Below, in pieces: positions 6,641 to 10,692 of a stretch of DNA of 10,692 bases; positions within the stretch are counted from its first letter, which is position 1, and each line of letters starts with the position of its first letter. The translations under genes and the position numbers were made by a program. The DNA lies in assembly GCA_000697335.1 (NCBI GenBank), contig JNEM01012096.1, positions 1 to 10,692 of the forward strand, read 5' to 3'. The notes beneath the pieces were generated by a model that saw only the letters and a list, made by a program, of their open reading frames with translations, made no database searches and had not been told where the DNA came from. The DNA comes from Conidiobolus incongruus B7586. Lineage: Eukaryota; Entomophthoromycota; Entomophthoromycetes; Entomophthorales; Conidiobolaceae.

Positions 6641-8750
6641 ATTCTCAAGTTACCTAAATTAGCTGGCTGGATCATCATGAAACAAGCTCAAGTCCTGTTC
6701 CTCTGATTAGGTAAATTTTCATTCCATTCATAAAATATAGAATATTACATCAATAATATTATCAGGAGATATTTTATATAATAAATAGTGTTTGTATATT
6801 TTTGATAGAATTTAAAGTCATATTCCTTAGTATTTCCAAGTAATTTTATTTAGGCAAATATTGATGATTAATAATCAACCAATTTTCCAGATTAATCAAT
6901 TTTGTAAATAGATGGTTTAAGACTAGTATTTTAACTTAATCCCTCTCCTAAATCATAATATTATTGATTCTAAATATACTAGTATATTTGTGTAATATCA
7001 CTGTTCGTAATATAATAAATATATGCAATCTAATTTTATGATTTATTTATACTATATAAAATTTAATATAACTATAATTTTTTAATAATATTTATAATTA
7101 GATACTTATAATTTATCTATTGTAGTTATATCAGAGACATAATGCATAATATACTTAATTTAAATTTCAAAACAAAGCTATCTCTAAATGGTGCTGTTTT
7201 ATCTTAATATTATTGAATATTATTATCCATGAATATAGAATCATTTAAACATATTGTTTAAGTTGTCTCTGGCAAAACTCTTAACAACATTTACCCCTTA
7301 TCACTGAATGACCACATGCTAGCAATTACTCCATTGAAGTATTAATTCACTTACTCTCAGCAAAGTAAATTTTAAAAAAAATGTTGATTCTAGTACTCCA
7401 TGTTGAATATCATTCCATATAACATTATATATTAATAATTGACCAAGCTTGACTAAATCCCTTGTTTATTATAATGAATAGATTTCTGCTGATTTCATAA
7501 TAAAAATTCGAAAAATGAAAACTTTCAATAAACAGAGACTATTTTCTCATCATTGATTATTATTTACTAGAAATTTTGTTTTCAAAATACTTTGAAACTT
7601 TTAAATGAATCATTGAATATTATATGGTTAAAATATTATTACTATTTCGAATCGTCCTAATATTCATTATATAGGAATTACGCAATTTGATTTTCTATTT
7701 TTATATATTTTAAAAAATTAGATATATTTGATTTTTTATACTCATAATAATACCACTGTACAGTATATTAAGTTCAAATGATTTAGAATATTATTAATAA
7801 TCATAAGAAATAGGAAAAAGCTTATTACTTAATTATTACACCAATTTATCAAGATAATTATGTTATTTTTTGCAACTATTACTATCAAGAGATAAAAATT
7901 CTTCATAAATATAATTAACTCTTGATTTTTTAAGGATGATTTCTGTAATCATATGATAGACTCAAAAAATCAAACTTTAATTTTCACTTAATTTGTTGAA
8001 TTCATTTAATATATAGCCTAGTTATTTCATTATTATATATTGATTGTAAATATAACTACGATATAAGCTTTGATAGGAATAACCGTTATAATATATTTCA
8101 AAATATGTTATTATATTATTGATATTAATTTGTTTTTGTGAATATGTTGGTTTGAAATTGAAAATATTTTGTATTATTAATTTTATAACTTGATTAATAT
8201 TAGATATAAAAAACAATATGTTAGCTAATAATAAAAGTATTGAAACTCTAAAAATTATATTTGAATATTTTCCACAATGATCTATTTATTGAAAATAGAA
8301 ATTAAATTTTCTATAATCTATTTAATTGTATATCAAATTGTAATCCTTATCAATGAATAAAGTATCATATAATCCTCTACAAAAAATAATGAAAAATCTT
8401 AACAGATAATATATTATAATAACTTTAATACAAATTGAGAGGAAATATTGGTTTAATATTGATATCAATTCTGTACGACAAATAAATTAAATTGGTTCAT
8501 ATAATACAGCTTAATCAATTTTAATAGTAAAAAAAGATATTTGAAAACTTTTATGTTTAATAAAAATACATTTAAATTATTATAATTTATTTTGATTTGT
8601 AAAATCAATTGATAATTTTATATAGATTTTATTGATTATAATAAGTTTTATAGAAATATAGAAATATAAAAATTTAAAAAGTCACGCTGTAATTATTTCA
8701 ATTATTATCACATTGAGGTATAAATTTTACCTTAACTACGCAGCTTTGTT
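6641..8750. other. AT-rich block without a gene
   Basis: The first 80 bases, to about 6720, keep the composition of the adjoining promoter island. The rest is low-complexity A+T sequence with no ATG-started frame of note, no tRNA-like boxes and no clear terminal repeats. Scattered CpGs (for example near 7005, 7508, 7647, 7680, 8082 and 8473) distinguish it from the transposon block. Confidence 0.65.
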
Positions 8751-9190
8751 GTTAATAATAAATTTGTATTGACAACTGTAATTGGGGGAGAAAATAGACT
8801 TTTAGAACTTAAACGAGGAATCGCATTTGGTAAACGATAGATTACCACAGAGTTAAGGGAAATTAATGGGATTCATCAAATGAGATAAAAATGGCTTACT
8901 GCGAATAAAGTAAATATCTCACTTTCGTCGCGACTCAATACTTTTGTGAGGGCTATGAGAAACTGAGACTGGATACTTATGGAATTAAAATAAAACAGAT
9001 ATGTTTTAGTTCGTTCGTGATAACCTTATATTAGCTTTCATTGTTGATTTTTATGGATAAAAAAAGACTCAGTGACAGAAAGGAACACAGCCACTCAGTT
9101 CAGGAAATGGGTGTTCTCCAATGTGACTTCTCGATTCATTGTGGTAATCGCAGTTTCCTGAGTGATTGACAAGGTTATTTCCCATCAGTA
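8750..9190. other. Orphan GC-richer island, no open frame
   Basis: About 440 bases of clearly higher G+C and CpG content than either flank, similar in size and texture to the two upstream regions in this window, but without a neighbouring gene visible within it. All frames I followed are interrupted. It holds an inverted repeat TGGTAA (8828-8833) / TTACCA (8842-8847), a second TCAGGAAA / TTTCCTGA pair near 9099 and 9153, several CTCAG/CTGAG words (near 8962, 9068, 9094 and 9157), one ATTGG (8781-8785) and one CCAAT (9118-9122). It could be a promoter of an unrecognised RNA gene, a structured RNA, or a worn-down gene. I matched it to no known RNA family. Confidence 0.45.
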
Positions 9191-9765
9191 TCAAATAATA
9201 TAATCTGTAAATTTATAATTTATAGTTTCAATGAAATATATATTTTGTATATAGATTAGAAAAATGAAATATTTGAATTTTCTAATGAAAATAATTAAAT
9301 ACAAGGTTTGATAATATTGTAAATATATAATCTTATCTAAACATCAAATAAATCAAATAGTTTGTTTTATGATACAATTTCTATCATTAGTTTTTGTGAA
9401 TATTTATATATTGAATTATATTTGAAAAAAATTTGATTTAATATTTATTATATCAAACAAAGTTTATTTATTTAAATATTATAATAAGATTGTTAATAAT
9501 CCAATAACTTAAAAACCCATTTAATAGTGGTAAATCACATTAATTTATCAACTTTCAATATATAATGTGTTAATAATATATTTAATTTCATTATTATCTC
9601 AAATCGTGAAAAATAGTTTTAACAATGTAAGCTTGAATATTTTTAAATTTTCATTAATTGTTAAAATACATAGATATATAGTATACAATATATGTTATTA
9701 AAAATTTTATTGAAAAAAATATTTTATAATAATCCAAATAAAAATAATTACTAACAAATTAAGAA
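9191..9765. other. AT-rich block, nothing recognised
   Basis: Low-complexity A+T sequence between the orphan island and the small frame at 9766. No supported feature was seen. Confidence 0.6.
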
Positions 9766-9879
9766 ATGTCATCGAATGATTCAAACTATGAAGATATATT
9801 TTATATGGTTGATAAGGATAGCTACAATTATATGTTATATAACAAAAAACTAAAGGATTATATAAATATATTCAATTAA
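9766..9879 (+). CDS. Doubtful 37-aa frame, unknown
   Basis: ATG at 9766 to TAA at 9877-9879, beginning MSSNDSNYEDIF and rich in Asp, Asn, Tyr and Lys. A second short frame of similar flavour starts at 9906 (MSNIENITEKIGIN, stop 9978-9980) in a different phase. The two could be pieces of an old gene. In DNA this rich in A+T, however, Asn/Ile/Lys/Tyr-rich short frames arise by chance, and no promoter island or known domain supports either. I do not recognise it. Confidence 0.15.
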   Translation: MSSNDSNYEDIFYMVDKDSYNYMLYNKKLKDYINIFN

Positions 9880-10031
9880 GCTAAGGCTATTTGATTGATA
9901 TTGAAATGTCTAACATTGAAAATATTACTGAAAAAATAGGAATAAATGTTTATTATACAAAATATAAAAATATATTATGAACCAAAACAATAATATTCCA
10001 TAACATATTATTAATTAAAGAAAGCTAATGT

Positions 10032-10112
10032 GGACAGATGGTTCAGTAGTTTCAGGCGCCAAGTTAAAGCACTGGTTGCTTTGGATGCGATGATTCAAAT
10101 CCTTTTTGTTAA
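10032..10112 (+). pseudogene. Degraded tRNA-Leu-like sequence (pseudogene or SINE head)
   Basis: An A-box-like TGGTTCAGTAGT (10039-10050) and a B-box-like GATTCAAATCC (10092-10102, one change from GGTTCRANNCC) are spaced as in a long-variable-arm tRNA. Between them GGCGCC precedes a 17-base anticodon arm (10059-10075, CCAAG-TTAAAGC-ACTGG), followed by a variable region GCTTTGGATGC, an order typical of cytosolic tRNA-Leu. The anticodon stem has two mismatches, the D stem pairs poorly (GTT against GGC, where GCC would pair) and the acceptor ends do not match, so a working tRNA is unlikely. Several differences fit C-to-T or G-to-A decay. A tRNA-derived SINE start is an alternative; no body repeat was found. 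Confidence 0.45.
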
Positions 10113-10692
10113 ATTATATTGTTTAATATAAACCTTTTTCATTTTTTTTCATCAATCTAAATATTAAACTTTATTGTATGTTTTAAAATCATATACTGAT
10201 GTATCTATTCTAGCATTTACTATTATTCTGTAATCAACTTGTGTTTATTTATCAGTATTGACAATATAATATTCTACTCATATTCTAAACTTATTTCTTA
10301 CCATTAATTAGAAAGGAAAAAAAAATGATAAATTGTTTAATTTCTCAATTTTCAAATATATTGCTAGTATGAAAAAATAAATTTTATTCATAATAGATAA
10401 GAGAATTTATATTAAATATATTATTTATATTTAGTAATTCAAAATAATTTTTTTATCAAAATATTCTTATTTGTATATCTGTTAATAAATTTAATCTTAA
10501 ACTAGATAATAATTATCAAAAGTTTTTTATATTAGTATTATCAAAACATCACTAAAAATGATTTTAAAATTATATAAATTATATAAATAAGTTTTAAAAA
10601 TATTGATTTATAAAAAATATTTTATGTATTTAATCTGGTCATTTTAAATTAATAAACTATATTATTTAATATATATTTTAATTTAAAAAATT
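10113..10692. other. AT-rich tail of the window
   Basis: Low-complexity A+T sequence to the end of the window. No frame, island or repeat beyond trivial short A/T iterations was supported. Confidence 0.6.

Noticed and set aside
8022-8216. 64-aa minus-strand frame in AT-rich DNA
   Set aside because: Starts at a non-ATG codon and is almost entirely Ile, Asn, Tyr and Lys, as expected for chance frames at this composition.
8750-9190. Known small RNAs (U1, U2, U5, U6, C/D snoRNA) in the orphan island
   Set aside because: I looked for their signature cores and box pairs and found only isolated CTGA- or TGATAA-like words without the required arrangement.
1-10692. CRISPR arrays, prophage or bacterial operon structure
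   Set aside because: No regularly spaced repeats or tightly packed genes; introns and fungal wall enzymes show a eukaryotic nuclear context.

Overview
The window looks like nuclear DNA of an AT-rich fungus. Both intact genes point that way. One is a Crh-type cell-wall transglycosylase (CBM18 + GH16 + GPI tail), a fungus-specific arrangement. The other is an HMG-box protein split by two very short (50 and 54 nt) GT...AG introns. The sequence is organised as a few 0.1-1.5 kb islands of near-normal base composition set in long, extremely AT-rich stretches. I cannot name the species; an early-diverging fungus with a low-GC genome would fit, but a dikaryote with AT-rich blocks is not excluded.

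Layout: (1) 1-1338 is a dead Tc1/mariner DNA transposon (DD34E type). It has recognisable inverted ends and one continuous reading frame carrying about 18 stops, most of them where Trp or Gln is expected. (2) 1339-2940 is AT-rich, with two short hairpin-forming repeats that share a 12-base motif with the transposon end. No CpG occurs anywhere from base 1 to 2248. (3) 2940-3400 is a GC-richer upstream region with a TATA box and an MCB-like ACGCGT, leading into (4) the Crh-type gene at 3401-4468 (+). (5) 4469-5511 is the space between two convergent genes. (6) The HMG-box gene lies at 5512-6320 (-), three exons, 234 aa, Hmo1-like architecture. (7) Its upstream region, 6321-6640, holds eleven CCAAT/ATTGG pentamers in 241 bases. 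(8) 6641-8750 is AT-rich with no gene seen. (9) 8750-9190 is an orphan GC-richer island with no open frame. (10) 9191-10692 is AT-rich, with one doubtful 37-aa frame and a degraded tRNA-Leu-like sequence at 10032-10112.

The two host genes do not form a pathway: one remodels chitin-glucan links at the cell surface, the other is a chromatin/transcription architectural protein. The transposon block has the clearest unusual signal. It has no CpG at all and its breaks are consistent with C-to-T change on either strand and no frameshift, which suggests it was silenced by cytosine methylation or a RIP-like process. I did not find convincing evidence of a new multi-gene system; the orphan island and the CCAAT cluster are the most open-ended observations.
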